DNA of 64,000 nt from CAYMZZ01 sp046297935 (GCA_046297935.1 JBKBHA010000002.1:372001-436000), one strand, 5' to 3'; positions 34,379-44,063 are shown, counted from the stretch's first letter. Notes: generated from the sequence alone by a model not told the origin. Made by a program: numbers and translations.

Positions 34379-35554
34379 TTATTCAATACCGATTGTAACG
34401 GTCTGAATCATCTTCTTGGCTACGGGCTGGTCGTGCAAAACGGCGGGAGTCCAATGAGGCATCTTTTCCAGACGTGTAATTAATTCATCGGCCAGGTCTT
34501 CGTCTTCCGTGCCTTTCAGGATTTTGAAATTGACCGGCACCCCGTCTTTGTCTACAATGAATTCAACCTGTACAAACTGCTTTTTCACACCGGTAGGTAA
34601 ATAGGCAATCATTTCCTTTCCAAGTTTGTCCAGGTATTTCATGAAAGCATCGCCACCGCCGGGAAACTGAGGCCATTTATGCACAGCTTCAGCCAGTGTA
34701 CCCACATTGCGGGTCCGGCGTACCGGTGCCGGCCTTTTCACAGGCCTGGCATCTTCTTTTACCTGCTTGTCGCGCGCGATAACCCCATTCACGAAATATT
34801 CTCCATCGTCATCGATCATGATAACGGGCACCTGTTTATGTTTTTCAAAATAGTCGAATGCCTCTTCCAGCCGGTCGGTGAATTTTTTCAGTTCGGGATC
34901 ATCCTTAGTAAGTCCTTTCAGATAATTCACGCTTTTCGGAACGTCGTATCGGATAGGGAAAATATGAACAGGAATATAATCCTGCCCCTGGTTCTTGGCA
35001 TGAGCGGCTAAAATGTACAGTTCGTCTATCTGCTGATCGGTCATTGGGATGCAACCCACCGTTACACAGCTGCCGTGTATGTAGATATCTCCACCCGGCC
35101 GCAGCGAATCGCTCAGCACCATATCGGAAAGGTTGGGATAATTAAGCCCAAGCGAAAGATAATAGCTGCTCCGGGGATTGAATTCATTGATATAATAAAA
35201 TCCTTCGGGTACCTGATAATCGCCTTCGAGCCGTTTGGGGCCAAGCGATCCTGCCAGTGCGCAAACGCGATATGTCTTGAACAACTGGTAAGCCTCTTTG
35301 AGATCGTTTTTCACCCATACTTCCAGTTTGCTATCGTACTTAAACGAACGCAGGTAAATATATTTTGCGGGCCAGGCCAGCTTTTTCTCGGCAAACTGTT
35401 TTTGTAAGGTATCTTCTTTGCGGCGAAAGGATTCTTCCGGGCGGGGGAAGGTTTTTTGGAAGTCGATAAACGATGCTCCTCCTTTGAATGGCTGAGCGAT
35501 GCCGGCAAGCGGAAAAAACAATAACAGGACGAATATCTTTATCAGGTTTTTCAT
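34379..35554 (-). CDS. L,D-transpeptidase (YafK/YkuD) fused to a TonB C-terminal domain
   Basis: 391 residues. After a signal peptide (about 1-20, ending GIAQ) a YkuD-type domain (about 65-215) has LAGSLGPKRLEGDYQVPEGFYYI and the active site GDIYIHGSCVTVGCIPMTD with H160 and C168. A charged linker (about 255-300) leads to a TonB C-terminal-like domain (about 305-391) with VEFIVDKDGVPVNFKILKGT, LADELITRLEKMPHWTPAV and QTVTIGIE. The first half cross-links or trims peptidoglycan; the second is usually found at the end of TonB proteins. No membrane helix separates them. The fusion suggests an enzyme tied to an outer-membrane receptor or to the wall during TonB work. Confidence 0.85.
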   Translation of the reverse strand: MKNLIKIFVLLLFFPLAGIAQPFKGGASFIDFQKTFPRPEESFRRKEDTLQKQFAEKKLAWPAKYIYLRSFKYDSKLEVWVKNDLKEAYQLFKTYRVCALAGSLGPKRLEGDYQVPEGFYYINEFNPRSSYYLSLGLNYPNLSDMVLSDSLRPGGDIYIHGSCVTVGCIPMTDQQIDELYILAAHAKNQGQDYIPVHIFPIRYDVPKSVNYLKGLTKDDPELKKFTDRLEEAFDYFEKHKQVPVIMIDDDGEYFVNGVIARDKQVKEDARPVKRPAPVRRTRNVGTLAEAVHKWPQFPGGGDAFMKYLDKLGKEMIAYLPTGVKKQFVQVEFIVDKDGVPVNFKILKGTEDEDLADELITRLEKMPHWTPAVLHDQPVAKKMIQTVTIGIE

Positions 35555-35619
35555 CGTGCGGAATTAAACGTAAACGACGCACTAAGATACTATATTTTAC
35601 CCGTAATGTTAAATAGGAA

Positions 35620-35653
35620 AATCAGAGCGCCGATAGGCTCCGGCGCTCTGATT
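35620..35653 (-). terminator. terminator of hpd
   Basis: Perfect 12-bp stem AATCAGAGCGCC / GGCGCTCTGATT with a 10-nt loop, starting 9 nt after the hpd stop codon and followed on the minus strand by TTTCCTATTT. Confidence 0.85.
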
Positions 35654-35662
35654 TGCTGTAGT

Positions 35663-36796
35663 TTACAGGTTGCCTCTTGCTTCCTGTTCCCGCTCTATCG
35701 CTTCAAAAAGTGCCTTGAAATTTCCTTTTCCAAAGCTTTTGGCACCTTTTCGCTGAATGATTTCGAAGAACAGCGTGGGCCGGTCTTCTACCGGTTTGCT
35801 GAATAGTTGAAGCAGGTAGCCTTCGTTGTCGCGATCAACAAGAATTCCGAGCTCTTTCAATGGTTCCAGGTCTTCATCAATATGCCCCACCCGGCTCAGC
35901 AGATCGTCGTAATAGGTGCTGGGCACTTTTAGAAACTCCACCCCGCGGCTTTGCAATGCGCGTACGGTGGACACAATGTCATTGGTAGCCAGTGCCACGT
36001 GCTGAACCCCTTCTCCGTCGTAGTAATCCAGGTATTCTTCCACCTGCGATTTTTTCTTGCCTTCAGCGGGCTCATTGATTGGAAATTTAACAAAACCATT
36101 TCCACTGCTCATCACTTTGCTCATGAGTGCCGAGTATTCAGTAGAAATATCTTCATCATCAAAACTCAGGATATTACGAAAGCCCATCACATCTTCATAA
36201 AACTTCACCCATGGATTCATCTGGTTCCAGCCCACATTTCCTACACAATGGTCTACATACAACAGGCCGGTTGACGCTGGCTGATAGTGAGGATTGCTCC
36301 AGGCGCGATAGCCCGGCATAAAAGTTCCCCGGTAATTTTTCCGTTCAATGAACAAATGAACTGTATCGCCGTAAGTATGAATGCCACTCATTACAACCTC
36401 ACCATGTTCATCGGTCATCACGGTGGGTTCCATGAAAGATCGGGCACCTCTGGAAGTAGTTTCCTTCCATGCAGCCCGCGCATCCTGTACGCGGAGCGAT
36501 AGATTCTTTACCCCGTCGCCATGCTTGTAAATATGATCGGCAATGGCGTTGCCCGAACGGAGTGGAGTGGTAAGTACGAAGGTGAGTTTGTTTTGTCGCA
36601 CAGCATAGCTGGCACGGTCGCGCAGCCCCGTTTCCGGCCCCGCATAAGCGAGCGCCTGAAATCCGAATGCGCTCATATAATAATGGGCCGCCTGCTTGGC
36701 GTTGCCAACATAAAATTCTACGTAATCGGTTCCTTCCAGGGGAAGAAAATCAGTTTGCAAATCGGTCGCAACTGCTTTTGCAGTACCAGCATTCAT
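35663..36796 (-). CDS. hpd: 4-hydroxyphenylpyruvate dioxygenase
   Basis: 377 residues of two vicinal-oxygen-chelate halves. The N-terminal half has YVEFYVGNAKQAAHYYMSAFG. The C-terminal half carries the iron ligands: His in LYVDHCVGNV, His in GEGVQHVALATNDI and Glu in PTLFFEIIQRKGAKSFGKGN. GFRNILSFDDEDISTEYSAL is typical of the enzyme. It turns 4-hydroxyphenylpyruvate into homogentisate in tyrosine breakdown. Other genes of the pathway are not in the window. A 30-codon reading frame with its own -7 box lies upstream on the same strand (36855-36947). Confidence 0.95.
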   Translation of the reverse strand: MNAGTAKAVATDLQTDFLPLEGTDYVEFYVGNAKQAAHYYMSAFGFQALAYAGPETGLRDRASYAVRQNKLTFVLTTPLRSGNAIADHIYKHGDGVKNLSLRVQDARAAWKETTSRGARSFMEPTVMTDEHGEVVMSGIHTYGDTVHLFIERKNYRGTFMPGYRAWSNPHYQPASTGLLYVDHCVGNVGWNQMNPWVKFYEDVMGFRNILSFDDEDISTEYSALMSKVMSSGNGFVKFPINEPAEGKKKSQVEEYLDYYDGEGVQHVALATNDIVSTVRALQSRGVEFLKVPSTYYDDLLSRVGHIDEDLEPLKELGILVDRDNEGYLLQLFSKPVEDRPTLFFEIIQRKGAKSFGKGNFKALFEAIEREQEARGNL

Positions 36797-36854
36797 ATCA
36801 ATATTTTTTTTGAAAGTAAAAGAGAATAGAAACGATCGGGCAGCTTAGGAAAAA

Positions 36855-36947
36855 TCAGCGGCCGCTGCCCATGGCAAGCGTCTCCATCAGAAGGCTGAAC
36901 TGCCCGCGATGGTCCTGGAAAAGCTTATGAGGAAAATCAGGACGCAT
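36855..36947 (-). CDS. possible 30-aa leaderless small ORF upstream of hpd
   Basis: An ATG at 36947 is preceded by a perfect TATCTTTG box (36952-36959) with a 4-nt spacer, the same layout as at yggS and close to purK. The frame encodes 30 residues beginning MRPDFPHKLFQDHRG and ending AMGSGR before a TGA. It contains three Phe and two His but no Tyr. It may be a leader peptide for hpd, a small protein, or chance. No family recognised. Confidence 0.35.
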   Translation of the reverse strand: MRPDFPHKLFQDHRGQFSLLMETLAMGSGR

Positions 36948-36951
36948 ACTA

Positions 36952-36959
36952 CAAAGATA
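36952..36959 (-). promoter_or_regulatory. -7 box TATCTTTG upstream of hpd and the small ORF
   Basis: Perfect TAnnTTTG on the minus strand, the best promoter-like box in the 330-nt gap between hpd and purK; likely serves hpd. Confidence 0.4.
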
Positions 36960-37112
36960 AAACTTTCATCGATCAAGGGGCCGGCCAGTTGCCGTCGGCG
37001 GGCGGCGAATTCGCAAATCCAGCCAGCCCGCTAAACCTGCTTCACAAATTATTCGAAATAAGATATTTATACAAAGATGTTCAACGGCAAATGACAAACC
37101 TCGTCCCCACCC

Positions 37113-37120
37113 TATCTTTG
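37113..37120 (+). promoter_or_regulatory. -7 box TATCTTTG for purK
   Basis: Perfect TAnnTTTG ending 5 nt before the purK ATG, so transcription probably begins at or next to the start codon. Confidence 0.45.
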
Positions 37121-37125
37121 CGGCC

Positions 37126-38262
37126 ATGCAAAAGATTGGAATTTTAGGTGGTGGTCAGTTAGGCCGGATGTTGTTGCAGGCTGCAGCAAATTATCCGGTG
37201 ATCACGCATGTGCTGGAAAACGATCCCGAATGTCCGGCGGCCCATTTGTGCGACTATTTTACGCTGGGTAATATCCGTGATTTTGATACCGTCTATGCTT
37301 TCGGAAAAGGACTTGACGCCATAACAATCGAGATTGAAAACGTGAATGTGGATGCATTGGAAAAACTGGAACAGGAAGGTATAAAAGTTTTTCCCCGCCC
37401 TTCGGTATTGCGAACCATCAAAAACAAGATTCATCAGAAGCAATACTACCAGAAACATGAAATTCCTTCGGCCGAATTTGTAATCACCAGCAACCGTAGT
37501 GAAGTGGCTGAAAAAATGGACTTGCTCCCGGCAGTACACAAATTAGGCGAAGGAGGATACGACGGTAAAGGCGTGCAGATATTACGGCAGACAAGCGACC
37601 TCGAAAGGGCATTTGATGCACCTGCTGTGTTGGAAAAGGCCGTGGATATTCAAAAAGAGATTGCACAGATGGTAGCGGTGGATCAACAGGGACAAACAGC
37701 GCTGTATCCGCCGGTTGAAATGCTCTTCGACCCGGATCTCAACCTGCTCGACTATCAGCTCTGCCCCGCAGAAATAGACACCAAAACCCTCTGGAAAGTG
37801 GAAGCGATTGCGCTTTCGGTAGTTCGCAACTTTCAGTCGCCGGGATTGTTTGCAGTAGAACTGTTTATCGACAAAAAGGGGGAAGTGTATGTGAATGAAA
37901 CAGCGCCGCGCGTGCATAACAGCGGCCATCATAGCATTGAAGGGCATTACAGTTCACAATTCGATATGCTTTGGCGAATTATGCTGGGCTACCCACTCGG
38001 CAACACAGATCCCATAATGCCGTCAATCATGGTGAACATCATCGGTGCCGAAGGACATAGTGGTCCGGTACATTACCAGGGTTTGCACGAAACGCTCCAG
38101 ATCGAAAACGCCTTTGTACATCTTTATGGAAAAAAAGAAACAAGGCCGGGTAGAAAAATGGGACATGTCACCATTTTGAGCAAGGACAAACAGGATCTGC
38201 TGCATAAATCAAATAAGATCAAACGAACCCTTCTTCCGATCACGGAGGGTTCAATTAAATAA
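37126..38262 (+). CDS. purK: 5-(carboxyamino)imidazole ribonucleotide synthase
   Basis: 378 residues with ATP-grasp layout: N-terminal IGILGGGQLGRMLLQAAANY, then RTIKNKIHQKQYYQKHEIPSAE, the ATP-binding LGEGGYDGKGVQIL, and ETAPRVHNSGHHSIEGHYSSQFD, which is a PurK hallmark. It carboxylates AIR to N5-CAIR with ATP and bicarbonate. The partner mutase purE lies 5.8 kb downstream, separated by an RND efflux operon. Its start is set by the -7 box 5 nt upstream; the mRNA is probably leaderless. Confidence 0.95.
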   Translation: MQKIGILGGGQLGRMLLQAAANYPVITHVLENDPECPAAHLCDYFTLGNIRDFDTVYAFGKGLDAITIEIENVNVDALEKLEQEGIKVFPRPSVLRTIKNKIHQKQYYQKHEIPSAEFVITSNRSEVAEKMDLLPAVHKLGEGGYDGKGVQILRQTSDLERAFDAPAVLEKAVDIQKEIAQMVAVDQQGQTALYPPVEMLFDPDLNLLDYQLCPAEIDTKTLWKVEAIALSVVRNFQSPGLFAVELFIDKKGEVYVNETAPRVHNSGHHSIEGHYSSQFDMLWRIMLGYPLGNTDPIMPSIMVNIIGAEGHSGPVHYQGLHETLQIENAFVHLYGKKETRPGRKMGHVTILSKDKQDLLHKSNKIKRTLLPITEGSIK

Positions 38263-38466
38263 CTGTATGAATTACCATTGGCTAGCTGGCTGATTTTCAG
38301 TTTATATTAGACAAAACAAGTAGTCGTTATTTTTTTTATTGGTAACAGTCGCGCACGCAGGATTCATAATAAACTGACGTCCAATAGCAACCAATCTAAC
38401 CGGGAGCCCATTGGGTTCCGTTTTCTGTTCAGCAATTGTTCAATCACATATTCAATCTTTGTATTA

Positions 38467-39510
38467 ATGCTACGTTTCATCACCGCCATTTCGATTTTAT
38501 CTCTCCTGTTAGCAGCCTGTGGCGGGAAAGATAAGTCGGCACCGCCTCCGGCAGCTAATAAACCCGGCCCGCTGCGGGTGGATGCATACGTTGTACAACC
38601 TCAGACTTTTGCCGAAAATATTGAAGTACCCGGAACAATCATCGCCAATGAGTCCACCGAAATACATCCGGAAGTATCGGGCAGAATTGTTCAATTGAAC
38701 CTGGCCGAAGGCAAGTTTGTAAGCAGAGGAACCCTGCTGGCAAAATTATATGACGAAGACCTGCAGGCCCAGCTCAAAAAACTTCAGGTGCAGTTGCAGA
38801 TAGCCGAGACCAACGAAGAACGTTCGGCCCAGCTATTAAAGATTCAGGGCATCAGCAAGTCGGACTATGACGCCAGCCTGTTGAACGTAAATAATATTAA
38901 AGCAGATATTGAAATCATACGTACAAGTATCTCACGTACAGAAATTCGTGCGCCATTCAATGGGCGGCTTGGTTTGCGCAATATCAGTCCAGGTGCTTAT
39001 GTGACGCCGGCTTCTGTTATTGCAGTTATCAACCAGACAAGCGAACTGAAGCTTGACTTCTCCGTGCCGGAAAAATACAGTGCCCAGATGAAGCCTGGTA
39101 AAATCGTTGAGTTCACCTACCAGGGCTCCTCCACTCCTTACAAAGCTAAAGTAACGGCCACCGAGTCGGGTGTTACGGAAACCAACCGAAGTCTGATGGT
39201 CCGTTCCATTGTGCAGGGTGATCAGGGCAATCTGCTTCCCGGCACATTTGCCAAAGTGAAATTGCGTTTTGACCCCGATCCCAATGCGTTGCTGGTTCCA
39301 ACACAGGCCGTGGTACCCCAGGCACGTGGCAAGCAGGTAATCAAATACGAAGGCGGCCTGGCGAAGTTTGTAGACGTGACCACCGGTATACGTGACTCAG
39401 CCCGCATACAGATCACCGAAGGTTTGAAAAAAGGCGACACTGTGATTGTAACCGGAATTTTGAATGCTCGCCCGAATGCACCGCTGGCAATCGCCAAAAT
39501 TGTTGAATAA
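38467..39510 (+). CDS. RND efflux periplasmic adaptor (HlyD/AcrA family) lipoprotein
   Basis: 347 residues. Lipoprotein signal LLLAACGGKD (acylated Cys at about residue 18), then the membrane fusion domains: lipoyl halves around EVSGRIVQLNLAEGKFVSRG and TEIRAPFNGRLGLRNISPGA, a short alpha-hairpin (QLKKLQVQLQIAETNEERSA) and beta-barrel and membrane-proximal parts (LLPGTFAKVKLRF, VPTQAVVPQARGKQVI). First gene of a three-gene tripartite efflux operon with the RND pump (44-nt gap) and a TolC-like channel. Confidence 0.93.
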   Translation: MLRFITAISILSLLLAACGGKDKSAPPPAANKPGPLRVDAYVVQPQTFAENIEVPGTIIANESTEIHPEVSGRIVQLNLAEGKFVSRGTLLAKLYDEDLQAQLKKLQVQLQIAETNEERSAQLLKIQGISKSDYDASLLNVNNIKADIEIIRTSISRTEIRAPFNGRLGLRNISPGAYVTPASVIAVINQTSELKLDFSVPEKYSAQMKPGKIVEFTYQGSSTPYKAKVTATESGVTETNRSLMVRSIVQGDQGNLLPGTFAKVKLRFDPDPNALLVPTQAVVPQARGKQVIKYEGGLAKFVDVTTGIRDSARIQITEGLKKGDTVIVTGILNARPNAPLAIAKIVE

Positions 39511-39554
39511 ACAGCCCCGGCGCCAATTGGCACTCGGGCATAAGATATAAAGGC

Positions 39555-42500
39555 ATGAATATTTCAGAACTCAGTCTCCGACGGCCTGTTTTAGCAGTGG
39601 TGATGAATGTCGTCATTGTAGTGTTTGGAGTGATTGGCTTCAAATACCTCGGCGTGCGTGATTATCCTGCGATCGATCCTCCCAATATCAGCGTGCGCAC
39701 ATCTTATGGTGGTGCCAATGCCGACATCATTGAAACGCAGATCACCGAGCCACTGGAAAAAGCGATCAATGGTATTGCAGGCATCAAGAATATTACCTCA
39801 TCGAGCAGCAATGGAACCAGCAATATCAACGTAGAATTTGAGCTGGGTATCGACCTCGAAGCAGCAGCTAACGATGTACGCGACAAAGTATCGCAGGCGC
39901 AGCGTTCGCTGCCACCCGATCTGGAAGCGCCTCCCGTTGTATCGAAAGCTGATGCCTCGTCAGATGCCATCCTTTCCATGACGGTTCAAAGCAATACCCG
40001 CAATCAATTGCAGATTACGGAATATGCCAACAACGTGCTGGTAGAACGGCTGCAAACGATACCAGGTGTAAGCGGCATACAGATCTGGGGCGAAAAGCGC
40101 TATGCCATGCGCATCTGGATAGATCCTGCCCGCCTGAGCGCCTATGGCCTCACCCCGGGCGATGTTCAACTGGCACTGCAGCGCGAAAACGTGGAACTGC
40201 CTTCCGGAAAAATTTCAGGTAACGCCACTGAACTAACGGTACGAACTTTCGGTCGATTGAATACAGAGGAAGAATTCAATGATATCATTGTCAGAAACGT
40301 GAACGGCGCCGATATCCGAATCAGGGATGTTGGTGAAGCTGTACTGGGTCCCGAGAATGAAGAAACCGTGTTGAAAGCCGGCGGCATTCCTATGATTGCA
40401 TTAGCGGTAGTACCGCAGCCCGGCTCCAATTATGTAGAAATCTCGGATGAATTTTTCAAAAGACTCGACCAGATCAAGAAGGACGTACCTGAAGATATCA
40501 GCATCAACATTGCATTAGACCAGACCAAATTTATCAAGCGTTCTATATTGGAAGTGGAAGAAACCCTCGTTATTGCGGTGGTACTGGTGGTGCTGATCAT
40601 CTATCTCTTCTTCCGAGACTGGCTGATTGCCCTCCGCCCCCTGATCGATATTCCGGTTTCACTGATAGGCGCATTTTTCATCATGTACCTGATGGGTTAT
40701 ACCATCAATGTGCTGACCCTGCTGGCAATTGTACTGGCTACAGGTCTGGTGGTGGATGATGGAATTGTAGTAACGGAAAATATTTACAAAAAGCTGGAAC
40801 GCGGTATGGGTAAATGGCAGGCTGCGCGTGAAGGTTCCAAGGAAATTTATTTTGCCGTAATCGCTACTTCCATCACACTGGCCGTTGTTTTTCTCCCCAT
40901 CGTATTTATGCAGGGTTTCGTGGGTAGTCTGTTCCGCGAATTTGCCATCGTAGTTGCGGGCGCGGTACTCATTTCCGCCTTTGTGTCGCTAACACTCACG
41001 CCTGTGCTCAACGTGAAGATGACGCGGAAAAACATTCACCAGCACTCCTGGTTCTATCGCAAGACAGAACCATTTTTCCGAGGAATGGAGAATGGCTATG
41101 AACGCCTGCTGAAAGGATTCATGAGAGTGCGTTGGTTGTCGTGGGTAATACTGGCCGCCTGTATGTTTTTGATCTTGTTTTGGTTTAATTCACTTCAGTC
41201 GGAACTCGCTCCCATGGAAGACCGCAGCCAGTTTCGTTTACAGCTGTCGGCACCGGAAGGCACTTCTTTCGATGCCATGGATAAATATGTAGATCGGCTA
41301 ACGGGATTCATTGCTGATTCGGTGCCAGAGAGTGAAGTGATCCTAAGCGTTACGTCTCCCGGATTTACCGGCTCTGGAAATGCAAACACCGGGTTTGTCA
41401 GAGTTACAATGATTGACCCTGCTGACCGCACCCGCTCCCAATCCGATATCGTCAACATGGTGAATCGAAATCTCCCTAAGTTTACCGAGGGCAGGGCTTT
41501 TGCTATTCAGGAACAAACCATTCAGCAAAACAGGCGCGGCGGTCAACCGGTAGCCTTTGTTATTCAGCACAACAATTTTCAGAAACTGACGGAGGTACTA
41601 CCCAAATTTCTGGAAGAAGCCAGAAAAAGCAATATACTCCAGCAGGTGGATATTGACCTTAAGTTCAATAAGCCCGAACTGCGGGTGATCATCGACCGAC
41701 TGCGTGCCAGCGAACTGGGTGTAAGTGTTACCGACATTTCTGAAACCCTGCAGTTGGCTTTCAGTAATCGCCGCCTGGGATATTTCAATAAAGATGGAAA
41801 GCAATACCAGGTGATCGGACAGGTAGCCAGAAACGACCGCGATGATCCGAATGATCTAAAAACACTTTTTGTCCGGAACAACAGGAATGAATTGATCAGT
41901 CTGGACAATCTGGTGTCGGTAGAAGAATCGAATACCCCCCCTACCATTTATCACTTCAACCGATACAAGTCCGCCACCATATCGGCCGGTGTACAGGAGG
42001 GGCAGACTATCGGGCAGGGCGTGGCAGAGATGGAGCGCATTGCCGACGAATTGCTGGATGATACATTTGCTACTTCGCTCACCGGCTCCTCCCGCGATTT
42101 CGCGGAAAGCAGCAGCAACACCCTTTTTGCGCTTGCCCTGGCCATCGGACTCATCTATCTGATCCTGGCAGCACAGTTCGAAAGTTTTGTTGATCCCATC
42201 ATTATCATCATCACCGTACCGCTCGCCTTTGCCGGTGCCTTGTTAAGTCTGAATATTTTCGGCCAAACGATCAATATATTCTCACAAATTGGTATGATCA
42301 TGCTCATCGGACTGGTCACCAAGAACGGGATCCTGATCGTGGAATTTGCCAATCAGAACCGTATGAAGGGAATGAAGCGCACCGAGGCGGCCATCTATTC
42401 ATCGGTTCAACGTTTGCGACCTATTTTGATGACCAGCCTGGCGATGTCGCTGGGTGCGCTGCCCATTGCACTTTCGCTTGGCGCCGCCGCCACCAGTCGA

Positions 42501-42683
42501 ATCCCATTGGGTATTGTGATCGTGGGTGGCATTATGTTCTCGCTGGTGCTGACCCTTTTTGTTTTGCCAGCTATTTATAGCTATCTGTCGAGCGCGAAAA
42601 AGAAAAGTGAAATGGATCGTCTTTATCCGCAGCCGGAAGACGTACATGCCGCGATGGCTGAAACAAATCAACAGACTGTATAA
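39555..42683 (+). CDS. RND multidrug efflux permease (AcrB family)
   Basis: 1042 residues with the normal twelve-helix plan and two large periplasmic loops. The proton-relay aspartates are in TGLVVDDGIVVTENI in helix 4; GLIYLILAAQFESFVDPIII and LIGLVTKNGILIVEFANQ mark the second half. HAE1-type substrates (hydrophobic compounds) are more likely than metals because no metal-type residues are evident. Exports drugs, dyes or lipids in exchange for protons, working with the adaptor upstream and the channel downstream (12-nt gap). No regulator gene is adjacent. Confidence 0.95.
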   Translation: MNISELSLRRPVLAVVMNVVIVVFGVIGFKYLGVRDYPAIDPPNISVRTSYGGANADIIETQITEPLEKAINGIAGIKNITSSSSNGTSNINVEFELGIDLEAAANDVRDKVSQAQRSLPPDLEAPPVVSKADASSDAILSMTVQSNTRNQLQITEYANNVLVERLQTIPGVSGIQIWGEKRYAMRIWIDPARLSAYGLTPGDVQLALQRENVELPSGKISGNATELTVRTFGRLNTEEEFNDIIVRNVNGADIRIRDVGEAVLGPENEETVLKAGGIPMIALAVVPQPGSNYVEISDEFFKRLDQIKKDVPEDISINIALDQTKFIKRSILEVEETLVIAVVLVVLIIYLFFRDWLIALRPLIDIPVSLIGAFFIMYLMGYTINVLTLLAIVLATGLVVDDGIVVTENIYKKLERGMGKWQAAREGSKEIYFAVIATSITLAVVFLPIVFMQGFVGSLFREFAIVVAGAVLISAFVSLTLTPVLNVKMTRKNIHQHSWFYRKTEPFFRGMENGYERLLKGFMRVRWLSWVILAACMFLILFWFNSLQSELAPMEDRSQFRLQLSAPEGTSFDAMDKYVDRLTGFIADSVPESEVILSVTSPGFTGSGNANTGFVRVTMIDPADRTRSQSDIVNMVNRNLPKFTEGRAFAIQEQTIQQNRRGGQPVAFVIQHNNFQKLTEVLPKFLEEARKSNILQQVDIDLKFNKPELRVIIDRLRASELGVSVTDISETLQLAFSNRRLGYFNKDGKQYQVIGQVARNDRDDPNDLKTLFVRNNRNELISLDNLVSVEESNTPPTIYHFNRYKSATISAGVQEGQTIGQGVAEMERIADELLDDTFATSLTGSSRDFAESSSNTLFALALAIGLIYLILAAQFESFVDPIIIIITVPLAFAGALLSLNIFGQTINIFSQIGMIMLIGLVTKNGILIVEFANQNRMKGMKRTEAAIYSSVQRLRPILMTSLAMSLGALPIALSLGAAATSRIPLGIVIVGGIMFSLVLTLFVLPAIYSYLSSAKKKSEMDRLYPQPEDVHAAMAETNQQTV

Positions 42684-42695
42684 TTATCACGAAGA

Positions 42696-44015
42696 ATGAT
42701 GCGACAACTGATCATATTGTTGGTGTTCTTTTTGGGAACTTTCCAGCAGCTAAGTGCTCAACGAATGCTGACACTGGAGGAAGCAATTGCAACCGCGCTT
42801 GACAATAACTTTGATATCCGGCTGGCCCGCAACGACAGTCTGGTAGCAGCCACTGACTATCGCTACCGCGATGCAGCCTTCCTGCCCACGCTCAACGCAA
42901 CTGCCGGGGCCACCTGGAACAATAATGATCAACGCCAGACACTGGCCGACGGTCAGAAGCGGGAACAGAACAATATACGATCTAATAATATCGCTGCCTC
43001 TGCCCAACTGGGTTGGACATTGTTTGACGGACTGAAAATGTTTGCTACAAGAGAAAAAGTGGGTGAACTGGTAGAACTGGGCTCGCTTGCAATCAAAGAA
43101 CAGGTGGTTAATTCGGTTGCCAATGTGGTGAACACTTACTACAATATTGTCCGTCAAAAACAGCAACTCAAGGCGGTAGAAGAGCAAATTGCACTCAACG
43201 AAGAGCGAGTGCGCCTGGCTCAGTACAAACTGGATATTGGAACGGGAGCCAAGCCCGATTTGCTGCAAAGCAAGGTAGACCTGAACGCGCAGAAATCGTT
43301 GCGACTATCGCAACTCACGCTCATTGATCAAACCAAGGAGCAGTTGCTACAGGTAATGAACAGCCAGTATGGTACTTTTTTCGACGTGAGCGACTCCATT
43401 CCTTTGAACGCAGGTATTGTTTTGGGCGACATGCAGGCCGATCTGGAAACAAATAATCCTACTTTGCTGCTGGCTCAAAAGAATACGGAGATCGCTGCGC
43501 TGACACTTAAGGAGAGAAAAGCCGATCGATGGCCTACCCTTTCCTTTAATACGGCCTATAATTACTCGAGAACCAATAACCAGACCGTTATTAACCCATT
43601 TCAACCGCTGTTCAACCTAAACCGTGGATTGAACTATGGATTTTCTGCATCCATTCCCATATTCAATCGATTCAATGTGCAGCGTCAAATCCGCCAGGCC
43701 GAGGTTGACCTGAACTTCCAGCGCCTCTCTTACGATTTTCAACGTTCACAGATCAACCTGAGCGTGGTACTTGCTTATAAAGACTACGATCTCCAGAAAA
43801 GGACCCTTTCGCTGGAAGAGGAAAACATATTGCTGGCTCGGGAAAATGTGGACATCGTGTTTCAGTCGTACAAACTGGGATTTGCTACGCTGGTTCAGCT
43901 TCGGGAAGCGCAGAGCAGTCTGGAAGAGGCCAACAACAGGCTGATAGCCGCCAGGTATGCGATGAAGCTCGCAGAAACTGAGTTGCTCCGTCTAAAAGGC
44001 GACCTGGTGAATTAA
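42696..44015 (+). CDS. TolC family outer-membrane channel
   Basis: 439 residues: a signal peptide (about 1-21, ending LSAQ) and two repeats of outer-membrane efflux protein helices and strands, with LDIGTGAKPDLLQSKVDLNAQ, SASIPIFNRFNVQRQI, SYKLGFATLVQLREAQSSL and a helical end (AMKLAETELLRLKGDL). Forms the outer-membrane and periplasmic tunnel for the adaptor and pump encoded just upstream. An in-frame ATG follows immediately (42699). Confidence 0.93.
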   Translation: MMRQLIILLVFFLGTFQQLSAQRMLTLEEAIATALDNNFDIRLARNDSLVAATDYRYRDAAFLPTLNATAGATWNNNDQRQTLADGQKREQNNIRSNNIAASAQLGWTLFDGLKMFATREKVGELVELGSLAIKEQVVNSVANVVNTYYNIVRQKQQLKAVEEQIALNEERVRLAQYKLDIGTGAKPDLLQSKVDLNAQKSLRLSQLTLIDQTKEQLLQVMNSQYGTFFDVSDSIPLNAGIVLGDMQADLETNNPTLLLAQKNTEIAALTLKERKADRWPTLSFNTAYNYSRTNNQTVINPFQPLFNLNRGLNYGFSASIPIFNRFNVQRQIRQAEVDLNFQRLSYDFQRSQINLSVVLAYKDYDLQKRTLSLEEENILLARENVDIVFQSYKLGFATLVQLREAQSSLEEANNRLIAARYAMKLAETELLRLKGDLVN

Positions 44016-44030
44016 TTGAAACCACCGGGT

Positions 44031-44063
44031 TTTGGGGCAAATGCGAAGCACTACTTATCTTTA
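44031..44063 (+). promoter_or_regulatory. promoter TTTG-N21-TATCTTTA for purE
   Basis: TTTG at 44031-44034 and TATCTTTA at 44056-44063, 28 nt before the purE ATG. Suggests purE is not simply read through from the efflux operon. Confidence 0.45.
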
